64,000 nt of DNA from Achatina immaculata (taxonomy: Eukaryota; Mollusca; Gastropoda; Stylommatophora; Achatinidae): assembly GCA_009760885.1 (NCBI GenBank), contig CM019696.1, positions 43,866,358 to 43,930,357 on the forward strand. The letters are read 5' to 3'. Positions within the stretch are counted from its first letter, which is position 1. Each line of letters starts with the position of its first letter. The position numbers and the translations under genes were made by a program. Below the pieces are notes generated by a model. That model made no database searches, was not told the origin of the DNA, and saw nothing but the letters and a program-made list of their open reading frames with translations. Below are positions 32,140-42,900 of the stretch, piece after piece.

Positions 32140-32712
32140 ATGAAGGTAAAGATAAAAAAGACAGTTACGGGATCAAGACCACTCCGCTTTGATCTTACAA
32201 ATATACCAGAACAATACAGTATAGAAGTGAAGAACCATTTCGAAATCCTGATGGCTGTACAGGAGGAGATGACACCAGATGAACTGGCTACGCAGTCCAG
32301 AGATATCTTAATAACAACAGCTACAGACATGGTTCCAGTAAAGAAAACACAAAAGAATGGATGGATTACAGCAGGTACACTAGAACTGATAAAACAATGT
32401 AGAGAAATGAAGATGCAATGGAAAGTGACAAACAACAACAAAGAGAAATATAAAACTTTTACAAAAGAAGTACAAAGAAACATAAGAAAAGACAAAAGAC
32501 AGTACATACAAGATTGTTGTGAAAGAATAGAAGAACATCAGAAGTGTGGAAGAGATAGTGAAATGTTTAAAGAAATGAAGACATTGACCAGAAATGTCAC
32601 ACCTAAGCTAAATGTAATTTGTGACAAGATGGGGAATACCTTGACAGAGACAGAGGAAATTCTAGAAAGATGGAAGAAATATTACAATGGAATGTATGAA
32701 ACAACCAACTGA
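32140..32712 (+). pseudogene. RTE element 1 connector and start of RT
   Basis: A 190-codon open stretch, the linker between endonuclease and RT: RPLRFDLTNIPEQYSIEVKN, a Lys/Glu-rich helical region, and ERWKKYYNGMYE. After a stop and frame change, RT block 0/1 follows (AIKNLKNGKSPGCDEITAEF, to 32850), cut by the nested element at 32863 and resumed at 36063. Confidence 0.8.
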
Positions 32713-32862
32713 GAAGCAGAAATCAACAGTGTAAATTATTATTGGAGGAGAAAGAACCTGAACTGACAATAGAAGTTTTATGGGCAATAAAGAATCTAAA
32801 AAATGGTAAATCACCAGGATGTGATGAGATAACAGCTGAATTTATTAAAGCAGGAGGAAAGG

Positions 32863-35800
32863 TAGACTCAGAGAGCAAGGTGGGGTAGTAGGTGCTCTAC
32901 TACTCCTATAAAGTGCCTCAGGTGCTCAGTGAAAGGAATACCAGGCGGGTCAGAGGTGCCTTAAAACCTCTCGCTCCCGCTGCCTTGCGGGTAGGACAGG
33001 GAGTCCAAAGGCTAGCGGAGAGTCCATACACAAACTGACAGAAGGCAACGGGAAACCACTGTTGTAGTTCCCAAGAATAGTTATGCTTGAACGGAATAAT
33101 CTATTCATGAACGACGTTAATGGATGTTCCTCTGGAACAGCCTCGTCCGGTAGGGCAGCTCACGAGCCACAGGTGAGGCCAGATCATCATCAAGCTACTG
33201 GTGGCAAAACTAACAAGTTCAAAATAGCAACATGGAATGTTAGAACTTTATTCCAGGCTGGAAAATTAGAAAATGTAAAGATGGAAATGGAAAGGATGAA
33301 GATCAACATATTAGGAATGAGTGAAGTTAGATGGACAGGAGCAGGGAAGATAAACTCTGATAAATATACAATAATATATTTAGGAAGTGAGAAACATGAA
33401 CGAGGAGTAGGAATTATATTTGATGAACAAACGGCAAGGACAACTGTAGGATATTTGAATATCTTGGACCGAGTCCTGCTAGCTCAACTGAAAGGACAAC
33501 CAATAAACATAAATATTATACAAGTGTACGCTCCAATATCTGAAAGTTCTGAAGAAGATGTACAGCTATTTTATAATGACATAGAGACAGCACTAAAACA
33601 CACAAAGTCACATGAAGTTACCATAGTCATGGGAGATTTTAATGCCAAAGTTGGTAAAGGAAGAACTTCGGACATCGTTGGTGACTATGGACTGGGGGAG
33701 AGGAATGACAGAGGTTATAAATTAATTGAATGGGCAAGAATACACAGCATGGTTGTAGGAAACACCTGGTTTAAACAACATCCTCAAAGACTGGCAACGT
33801 GGTGCAGCCCAGACAAAAAGACTTTTAACCAGATAGACTACATATTAATCAACAAACGATTCCGCAATGCATTACTGACAACAAAAAACATGCCAGGAGC
33901 TGACTGCAATAGTGACCATGATCCACTCTGTGGAAAAGTTAGAATAAAACTAAAGAAAGCAGGCAGAAAAGTGAGAAACATCAAACTGAATACAGAACTT
34001 CTTAAAAATGACCAAGAACTGTGAGAACAATACAAAGTTATTATAACAAATAGATACAATGCAATAGCAAAGATAAATAGTATAGATGAACAATGGGAAA
34101 TGTTAAGAGATTCTATCCACCAAACTGTTAAGGAGATAATACCACCAAAAAAAGAAGCCCCTAAAAATAAATGGATGACAGACGACATCTTAGGACTGAT
34201 GGACAAGAGGAAGAGGAGTAAAAATAACGAGGAAAAATATAACAAGATAAATAAAGAAATAAGACGCAAATGCAGAGAAGCAAAAGAAGTGTGGTTAAAT
34301 GAACAGTGCAGACAGATAGAGGACTCTCATATTAAAGACAGCAAAAACGTGCACAAACGAATTAATGAACTCACAGGCAGGAAAACAAAATATACCACAG
34401 GATGCCTGAAATCGAAAGAAGGTAAAATGTTAATGGGAAAAGAAGACATTGTGGACAGGTGGACAGAGTATATCCATGAGCTATATGGAGGAGAAAGACC
34501 AGAATTAACACCAGATACTGAAAACTGTGATGGACCACCAATACTTGAAGATGAAATCATAGATGCCATCAAACACATGAAGAAAGGAAAAGCGACTGGG
34601 CCTGATAATATAACAATAGAAGAAATAGAGGCACTAGAGGAGACAGGAATAAAAATAATAACCAAGTTACTGAATGACATTTACAACAGTGATTATATTC
34701 CTAGTGACCTGATTACATCCACGTTTATAGCACTACCAAAGAAACCAGGTGCGAAGGAATGTGACGACCACCGGACTATCAGCCTCTCATGTCACATAAC
34801 GAAGCTACTTCTGAGAATAATTATGAGAAGAACAAGGGGAAAGATAAAAATGGAAATAGCAGATGAACAGTTTGGATTTGTTGAAGGAAAGGGAACACAC
34901 AATGCCATTTATGCTTTACGAACACTAACAGAAAGAGCTTTAGAAGTACAGAAAGATCTCTACTTATGCTTCATTGATTACACCAAGGCATTTGACAAGG
35001 TGAAACATAATGAAATTATTAAAATGCTTGAAGACATCAATATAGACGGCAAAGACCTGAGGATTGTAAAACATCTATACTGGCAGCAAGAAGCAGCAAT
35101 TCGAGTTGAAAATATAACTGGAAAATATCAACCTATAAAACAAGGGGTGCGACAAGGATGTGTACTATCTCCAGACCTTTTTTCTCTGTACAGCGATAAT
35201 ATTCTAAGAACGATCATCACAGAACCAGGCATAAAAATTGGAGGATACAATATTAACAACCTTCGGTATGCTGACGACACAGTACTGATAGCTGAGAACC
35301 AACAAGACCTGCAAAATCTCTTGAATAAAGTCGCCAAAGAAAGTGAACAGAAAGGCCTTACTTTGAACATCAAAAAGACAGAGACTATGGTTATATCTAA
35401 GAAACAGAATCCACCAGCATGCAGTATTAAATTAAATGGAACTGTTCTAAAGCAGGTGCAGAAATTCAAATACCTTGGAGCAGTAATAACTTCAGATGGG
35501 AAATGCAGAACAGAAATTAGGAACAGAATAGGCTAAGTAAAGACTGCATTTCAGAGAATGAGAAACATATTAGCTAACACATCTTTATCAATGAATGTTA
35601 GAAAACGAGTCCTAAAATGCTATATTGAACCTATCTTGTTATATGGAAGTGAATCATGGACAATAGGCAAGTCTGCACAAAAATCATTGGAAGCAGCAGA
35701 AATGTGGTTTATTAGAAGAATTTTGCGAATCCCCTGGACAGCAAAAATAACTAATGAAGAATGTATGAGAAGAGCTTGAGAGACAAAAAACCTTGTCAAA

Positions 35801-36051
35801 AAGATAAGAGAGAAACAATGTACTTTCATAGGACATGCAATGAGAAGAGGGGGCATTGAAAATATTATAACAGCAGGAAAAATAGAAGGAAGAAGATGAA
35901 GAGGAAGACCAAGATAAATGATACTGGACAGTCTGACGGGATGGTGTGAGAGGAGATCACCAACTGAGCTGATGGCCTGCATGAAGGATCGGATATTCTG
36001 GAGAAGCATAATAGCCAACGCCAGTCGGCACGGCACATGATGATGATGATG
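32863..36051 (+). mobile_element. RTE-like element 2, full-length-looking, nested in element 1
   Basis: A 3189-bp element between AGGAGGAAAGG copies (32852-32862 and 36052-36062), an 11-bp target-site duplication lying in the RT coding region of element 1. It has a 5' leader (with CCTATAAAGTGCC-type sequence and GC-rich stretch to 33082), an endonuclease, RT, C-terminal domain and an (ATG)n tail at 36037-36051. It is in the same orientation as its host. Length and intact ends suggest a full copy. Confidence 0.9.
33083..36037 (+). pseudogene. RTE element 2 ORF: endonuclease plus RT, broken only by stops
   Basis: A single reading frame from ATG 33083 to about 36037. Endonuclease: FKIATWNVRTLFQAGK, MSEVRWTGAGK, VMGDFNAKVGKG (33630 onward), [100 protein letters not shown] and YADD (35266-35277). 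C-terminal: YGSESWTIGKSAQK, GHAMRRGG, GRPR. Five in-frame stops (34022 TGA, 35534 TAA, 35777 TGA, one TGA near 35897, one TAA near 35915) and no frameshift. At least some TGA sites sit where CGA (Arg) would be expected. Inactive as it stands. Confidence 0.88.
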
Positions 36052-36062
36052 AGGAGGAAAGG

Positions 36063-36594
36063 AGTGTGCAACAATCTATCATGCACTATGTAAAAAGATA
36101 TGGCATTCAGGTATTTGGTCAAAAAATGGAAAAGAACTTTATTCATACCACGCCAAAAAAGGATAACCTGAAATTATGCACAAACTACAGAACTGTTACC
36201 CTGATTAGTCATGCCAGTAAAATTCTGTTAAAAATCATAATGGGTAGACTTCGTAAGAAAATAGAAGAAGAAGTCAATATGGTCCAAGATGGTTTCAGGC
36301 AATGTGAGGATCAAGAGATCTTATATTCAATATAAGATTAATAATAGAGAAATGCAGAGAGTTTAATGTGAATCTATATTTATCCTTTATAAACCACTCA
36401 AAGGCAATTGATTGTGTACAACATCAGAAACTTTGGGAAATAATGGAAAAAATGGGATTTCCAACACATTTGATACAATTAACATCACTGCTGCATCTAG
36501 ACCAACAAGCGGCAGTAAGAATAAATGGTGAAACAACATGTTGGTTTGACATAAAACAAGGGGTCCGTCAGGGGTGCATATTGTCACCCTACTA
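36063..36594 (+). pseudogene. RTE element 1 RT, middle part
   Basis: Continuation of element 1 after the nested element 2: NYRTVTLISHASKILLKIIM, RLRKKIEEEVNMVQDGFRQ, a stop/frame break, NLYLSFINHSKAIDCVQHQK, then [15 protein letters not shown]. In the second palm motif the usual catalytic Asp (F.DY.KAFD) is replaced: INHSKAID has Asn-His where Asp-Tyr is expected. Cut at 36604 by element 3 and resumed at 37060 (LFNLYTENIMRN). Confidence 0.85.
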
Positions 36595-36603
36595 ATTTAA
36601 CTT

Positions 36604-37059
36604 CATTCATTCATTCATTTGCATGTCCCTTGCAGAACTTTGCCTCCCTAACAGCACTCCTGTAGGCCTCTCAGTTGTGAGCAAGATGGCCTGCTGCTGC
36701 GGCATCCATTTGCAGATCGTCAACGATGTCTTGCAGCCATCTTCATTTTGGTCTTCCTCTTTTTTCTTTTTCCCATTATGCATCCTTCCAGTACGGTCTT
36801 CTCTAAATTATCATGACGTTTAATGTGTCCAAAATATTTAAGTTTTCTCTCTTTAATCCTCTTCACAAGCCAGCCCTCTTCAATACTAAGCTCTTGCAGT
36901 ATAGATATATTTGTTCTTTTTTGTGTCCATGATATTTGAAAAACTCTTCTGTAGCGTTTACATTCAAAGGCATTTATGTGTTTCTCAGCTGTTTTGTTAA
37001 GTGTCCAGGTCTCACAGGCATATGTTGCGATGGGAAAGATGCATGCCCTTAAAAATCTT
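36604..37059 (-). mobile_element. LINE fragment 3, nested, opposite orientation
   Basis: A 456-bp insertion between ATTTAACTT copies (36595-36603 and 37060-37068), a 9-bp target-site duplication. Its minus strand equals the last ~450 bp of element 1 itself (about 37490-37935, roughly 95% alike by eye), ending in a (GAAT)n tail at 36604-36620. It is a 5'-truncated copy of the same family that inserted into an older member, leaving an inverted repeat about 430 bp apart. Confidence 0.88.
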
Positions 37060-37943
37060 ATTTAACTTGTATACTGAAAATATAATGAGGAATGTTAGAG
37101 AAGATGTAGACAAAGAATATTACGATGCCATAACAATTGGAGGTTATGAAATACCAGAGATTAGATATGCTGATGACAAAGTATTACTGTCCACAACACA
37201 AAAGGGAATGGAAAAACTAATTATATCAGTCCGTAAGAACAGCGAAGAGCAGAACCTCTATCTTCATGTGAAGAAAACTAAATTGATGACAACTGACAAA
37301 ACAAACAAGGCAGCTGAAATATGTATCAATGAGGAAAAACTGGAAGAAGTGGACAGTTTTGAATATCTTGGATCACTACTAACTAATAATGGAGATACAA
37401 TGAGGTAAATTAAAAGGATGACATCTATCCCTCTTCAGAAAGTAAAACAACTAAAGAATCTGTGGAGAGGAGCGGACAGAACTACAAAAATAAGATTTTT
37501 ATGGGCATGCATCTTTCCCATCGCAACATATGCCTGTGAGACCTGGACACTTAACAAAACAGCTGAGAAACACATAAATGTCTTTGAATGTAAATGCTAC
37601 AGAAGAGTTCTTCAAATATCATGGACACAAAAAAGAACAAATATATCTATACTACAAGAACTTAATATTGAATAAGGCTAGATAGTAAAGAGGATTAAAG
37701 AGAGAAAACTTAAATATTTTGGACACATTAAAACGTCATGATAATCTAGAGAAGACCATCTTGGAAGGATACATAATGGGAAAAAAAAGAGAGGAAGACC
37801 AAGACGAAGATGGCTGCAAGACGTCGTTGATAATCTGCAATTGGATGCCGCAGCAGCAGGCCATCTTGCTCACAACCGAGAGGCCTACAGGAGTGCTGTT
37901 AGGTAGGCAAAGTTCTGCAAGGGACATGTAAATGAGTGAATGA
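37060..37943 (+). pseudogene. RTE element 1 RT active site and C-terminus
   Basis: LFNLYTENIMRNVREDVD, IPEIRYADDKVLL (YADD 37166-37177), FEYLGSLLTNNGD, a stop, then CIFPIATYACETWTLNKTAE and FECKCYRRVLQISWTQKR. The tail is arginine/aspartate-rich and corrupted (about 37760-37900). It ends with AATGAGTGAATGA before the target-site copy. Confidence 0.85.
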
Positions 37944-37958
37944 AGAAGATAATCATGG

Positions 37959-38094
37959 GCATGGACAAATTTAAATCGAGACAGGGTAGTTGGCGTAGAA
38001 AGGGAGAGGGAAGAGGGGGGGCTTATATGTGTTGTAGCTCTTCATCAGTGAAATAAGAGGCTGCTTGAACAAAAAACTACACCGGCAAATATGA
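37959..38094. other. Short unique stretch after element 1
   Basis: Intron or flank sequence continuing from 31035 once element 1 is removed. A short + frame (MDKFKSRQGSWRRKGEGRGG...) is open for about 30 codons, unrecognised and Arg/Gly-rich. No supported gene. Confidence 0.4.
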
Positions 38095-39530
38095 ACAGGA
38101 GATGTTAGCAGGAATAAAGGGTGATGATGGCGTTAGCAGGAATAAAGGGTGATGATGATGATAGCAGTAATGAAAGGTGATGATGATGATGTCAGTAGGA
38201 AAAAAAATGGTGATAGTGTTAGCAGAAATAAAGGGTGATGATGATAGCAGGAATGTAAGGTGATGATGATAGCAGGAATAAAGGGTGATGATGATGATAG
38301 CAGGAATAAAGGGTGTTGATGATGATGATAGCAGAAATAAAGGGTGATGATGATGTTAGCAGGAATAATGGGTGATGTTGATGATGATAACAGGAATGTA
38401 AGGTGATGATGATGATACCAGGAATAAAGAGTGATGATAATGATAGCAGGAATAAAGGGTAATGATGATGATAGCAGGCATGAAGGGTAATGATGATGAT
38501 AGCAGGAACAAAGGGTAAGGATGATAGCAGGAATAAAGGGTAATTATGATGTTGGCAGGAATAATGGGTAATGATGATAGCAGGAATAAAGGGTAATTAT
38601 GATATTGGCAGGAAAAATGGGTAATGATGATAACAGGAATAAGGGGTACTGATGATGTTAGCAGGAATAAAGGGTGATAATGATGTTAGAAGGAATAAAG
38701 GGTGATAATGATGTTAGCAGGAATAAAGGATGATAATGATGTTAGCAGAAATAAAGGATGATAATGATGTTAGCAGGAATAAAGGATGATGATGATGATA
38801 GCTGGAATAAAGAGTGATGATGATGATGATAGCTGGAATAAAGGGTGATGATGCTGATAATGATAGGAGGAATAAAGGGTGATGATGATGATGATAACTT
38901 TAATAAAGGGTGATGATGCTGATAATGATAGGAGGAATAAAGGGTGATGATGATGATAGCAGGGATAAAAGCTGATGATGATGTTAGCAGGAACAAAGGG
39001 TGATGACGAATGCAGGAATAAAGGGCGATTATGATGTTAGCAGGTATAAATGGGGATACGATGATAGCAGGAATAAAGGGTGGTGCTGATGTTAGCAGGA
39101 ATAAAGGGTGATAATGATGTTAGCAGGAATAAATGGTGATAATGATGTTAGCAGGAATAAAAGGTGATGTTGATAGCAGGAATAAAATGTGATGATGATA
39201 GCAGGAATAAAGTTTGATGATGATGATGATGATGATGATAAAAGGAATAAAGGTTGGTGATGACGATGATGATGATGATGATAGCAGGAATAAAGGGTGA
39301 TGATGATAATTTTAGCAGGAATGTAAGGTGATGATGATGTTAGCAGGAATGAAGGATGATGATGATGTTAGCAGGAATGAAGGATGATGATGATGTTAGC
39401 AGGAATAAAGGGCGATGATGATGATAGCAGAAATGTAAGGTGATGATGATGATAGCAGGAATAAAGAGTGATGATGATGTTAGCAGGAATGTAAGGTGAT
39501 GATGATGTTGGCAGAAATGAAGTAGATGAG
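38095..39530. repeat. GATGATGAT/AGCAGGAATAAAGGG minisatellite
   Basis: About 50 irregular units of roughly 24-33 bp: a (GAT)n stretch of varying length followed by AGCAGGAATAAAGGGT or variants. Length changes come mostly from the number of GAT triplets. On the minus strand short His/Ser-rich frames appear and are not genes. Confidence 0.9.
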
Positions 39531-39599
39531 GGTAAAATTTTGTTTGGTGGAATGAACAGTTCATCAAGAGATCCAGATGGATGATCTACCAACAAAGAG

Positions 39600-39905
39600 A
39601 AGGCATAGCAATTTGTTGTACTCTCCAGGACACAGTAAAGAGTAGGTGTAACAATTTGTTGTACTCTCCAGGCAATAGTAGAGAGGAGGTGTAACAATTT
39701 GTTGTAATCTCCAGGCAATAGTAAAGAGAAGGTGTAACAATTTGTTGTACTCTCCAGGCAATAGTAAAGAGGAGGTGTAACAATTTGTTGTACTCTCCAG
39801 GCAATAGTAAAGAGAAGGTGTAACAATTTGTTGTACTCTACAGGAGGTAGTAAAGAGGAGACGTAATAATTTGTTGTACTCTCCAGAAGGTAGTAAAGAG
39901 GAGGA
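39600..39905. repeat. 43-bp array, about seven copies
   Basis: Core GTAACAATTTGTTGTACTCT with CCAGGCAATAGTAAAGAGG; copies at 39661, 39704, 39747 and 39790 are exactly 43 bp apart. Followed by about 50 bp of unique sequence before the 33-bp array. Confidence 0.9.
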
Positions 39906-42900
39906 AGGAGAAAGAGAGTTCTTGGATAATTCTTCTTAAAGAACTGGCTAAGTAAGTTAAACTAGTGGAGCAGAGCACATGTCTGTAGAGCCAGCTAGTA
40001 GAGCAGAGCACATGTCTGTGGAGGCAGCTATTAGAGCAGAGCACATGTCTGTAGAACTGGCTAGTAGAGCAAAGAACATGTCTGTAGAGGCAGCTAGTGA
40101 AGCAGAGCACGTCTGTAAAAGCAGCTAGTAGACCAGAGCATGTGTATATAGAGGCAGCTATTAGAGCAGAGCAAATGTCTGTAGAGGCAGCTATTAGAGC
40201 AGAGCACATGTCCATAGAGACAGCTAGTAGAGCAAAGAACATGTCTGTAGAGCCAGCTAGTAGAGCAAAGAACATGTCTGTAGAGGCAGCTATTAGAGCA
40301 AAGAACATGTCTGTAGAGGCAGCTAGTGGAGCAGAGCACATGTATGTAGAAGCAGCTAATAGAGCAGAGTAAATGTCTATAGAGGCAGCTAGTAGAGCAG
40401 AGAACATGACTGTACACCCAGTTAATAGAGCAGAGAACATTAGAGCCAGATAGTAGAACAAAGCATATGTCTGTAGAGCCAGTTATAGAGCATAGCACAT
40501 ATCTATAGAGCCAGCTAGTACAGCAAAGCATATGTCTGCAGATCTAGCTAGTAGAGCAGAGAACATGACTGTAAAGCCATCTAGTAGAGCAGAGCATATG
40601 TATGTGGGGCCTGCTAGTAGAGCAGAGCATATGTCTATAGAGCCAACTAGTAGAGTAGAACATATGTCTGTACATCCAGCTAGTAGAGCAGAGCATATGT
40701 CTGTAGATCGAGCCAGTAGAGCACAGCATATGTCTGTAGATCCAGCTAGTAGAGCAGAGCATATATCTGTAGATCCAGCTAGTAGAGCAGAGAACATGTC
40801 TGTAGAGCGAGCTGGTGGAACAGAGCACATGTCTGCAGAGCCAGCTAGTAGAACAGAGCATATGCCTGTAGAGCCAGCTTGTAATGTAGAGCATATGTCT
40901 AAAGAGCCAGCAAGTAGAGCAGAGAACATGTCTGTAGAGCCAGCTAGTACAGCAGATCACACGTCTGTAGAACCAGCTAGTACAGCAGAGCATATGTCTG
41001 TACAGCTAGCTAGTACAGCAGAGCATATGTCTGTAGAGCCATCTAGTAGAAAAGACCATATGTCTTTAGAGCCAGCTGGTGGAACAGAGCACATGTATGT
41101 AGAGCCAGCTAGTACGGCAGAGAAGATGGCTGTAATGCCAGGTAGTAGAGAAGAGAATATGTCTGAAGAGTCAGCTGGTGGAACAGAGCACATGTCTGTA
41201 AAGCCAGATAGTTGAAAAGAGCACATGTCTGTAGAGACAGCAAGTAGAGAAAAGCACATGTCTGTAGAGCCAGCTGATGGAACAGAGCACATTTCTATAC
41301 AGCCACCTTGTAGAGCAGAGCATGTGGCCATAGAGCTAGTTAGTAGAGCATTGCACATAGATGTAGAGCCAGTTAGTAGGGCAGAGAACATGTCTGTAGA
41401 GCCAGCTAGTACAGCAGAGAAGATGTCTGTAGAGCCAACTAGTACATCAGATCATATGTCTGTAGTGCCAGCTAGTACAGCAGAGCATATGTATGTAGAG
41501 CCAGCTAGTACAGCAGAGCATATGTCTGTAGAGCCAGTTAGTACAGCAGACAATATGTCTGTAGAACCATCTAGTAGAACAGACCATATGTCTTTAGAGA
41601 CAGCGGATGGAACAGAGCACATGCATGTAGAGCCAGCTATTTTGTGCAGAGAAGATGGCTGTAATGCCAGGTAGTAGAGAAGAGAATATGTCTGAAGAGT
41701 CAGCTGGTGGAACATAGCACATGTCCGTAGAGCCAGCTGGTTGAAAAGAGCACATGTCTGTAGAGCCAGCAAGTAGAGAAAAGCACATGTCTCTAGAGCC
41801 AGCTGGTGGAACAGAGCACATGTCTGTAAAGCCAGCTAGTAGAGCAGAGAACATGTCTGTTGAACCAGCTATTAGAGTGGAGAACATGTCTGTAGAGAAA
41901 GCTGGTTGAACAGAGCACATGTCTGTAGAACCAGATAGAATAGCAAATCACATATCTGTAGAACAAGTTAGAAAGAAAGAGCACATGGCTGTAGAACCAA
42001 CTAGTAGAGATTAGCACATGTCTGTAGAGCCAGATAGTAGAGCAGAGCACATGTCTGTAGAGCCAGTTGGTAAAGCAGAGCACATGTCTGCAGAGCAAGC
42101 TAATAAAACAGCATATGTCTGTAGAACCAGCTTGTAGGTAGAGAACATATCTGCAGAGCCACCAAGTAGAGTAGAGCATATTTCTGTAGATCCAACTAGT
42201 AGAGCAGTACATACATCTGTAGAGACAGCAGAGCATACGCCTGTAGAGGCTTCTAGCAGAGCAGAGCATATGTCTATAGAGGTAGCGGATTGAGCAGAGC
42301 ACATTGCTATACAGCCAAATTGTAGAGCAGAGCACGTGGCTGTAGTGCCATTTAGTAGAGCATCGCACATGGATGTAGAGCCAATTAGAAGGGCAGAGAA
42401 CATGTCTGTAGAGCCACCTTGTAGATCAGAGCACGTGGCTATAGTGCCGGTTACTAGAGCATAGCACATAGCTGTAGAGCCAGTTAGTAGGGCAGAGAAC
42501 ATGTCTGTTGAGCCAGCTAAAACAGCAGAGCAGATGTGTGTAGAGCCAACTAGTACAGCAGAGCATATGTCTGTAGAACCAGTTAGTACAGCAGAGCATA
42601 TGTCTTCGAGCCATCTAGTAGAACAAACCATATGCCTTTTGAGCCAGCTGGTGGAATAGAGCACATGCATGTAGAGCCAGGTAGGTAGTCAGAGAAGAAG
42701 GCTGTAGATCCAGTTGGCAGAGCAGAGCGTATGTCTATAGAGGCAGCTAGTAAAGCAGGGAACACGTCTTTAGCCCAAGCGAGTAAAGCAGACCAGTGCA
42801 AATGTCTGTAGAGCCAGCTGGTGGAACAGAGCACATGTCTGTAGAGCCAGCTCATCGAACAGAGCACATGTCTGTAGTGCCAGCTGGAAGAACAGAGCAC

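Larger units (their letters stand above)
31051..37943 (+). mobile_element. RTE element 1, near full length, with two nested LINEs
   Basis: Flanked by AGAAGATAATCATGG at 31036-31050 and 37944-37958, a 15-bp target-site duplication. Without its inserts (32863-36051 plus 11 bp; 36604-37059 plus 9 bp) it is about 3.23 kb. + strand order: 5' leader, endonuclease start (RVGTWNVRSMYEGK, 31548 onward), RT N-terminal region (RPLRFDLTNI), palm (NYRTVTLISHASKILLKIIM, GVRQGCILSP, YADD at 37166-37177), C-terminal ACETWTLNKT and a short GAATGA-type tail. It resembles the BovB/RTE group. Many stops and frameshifts and a scrambled endonuclease make it dead. Confidence 0.9.
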
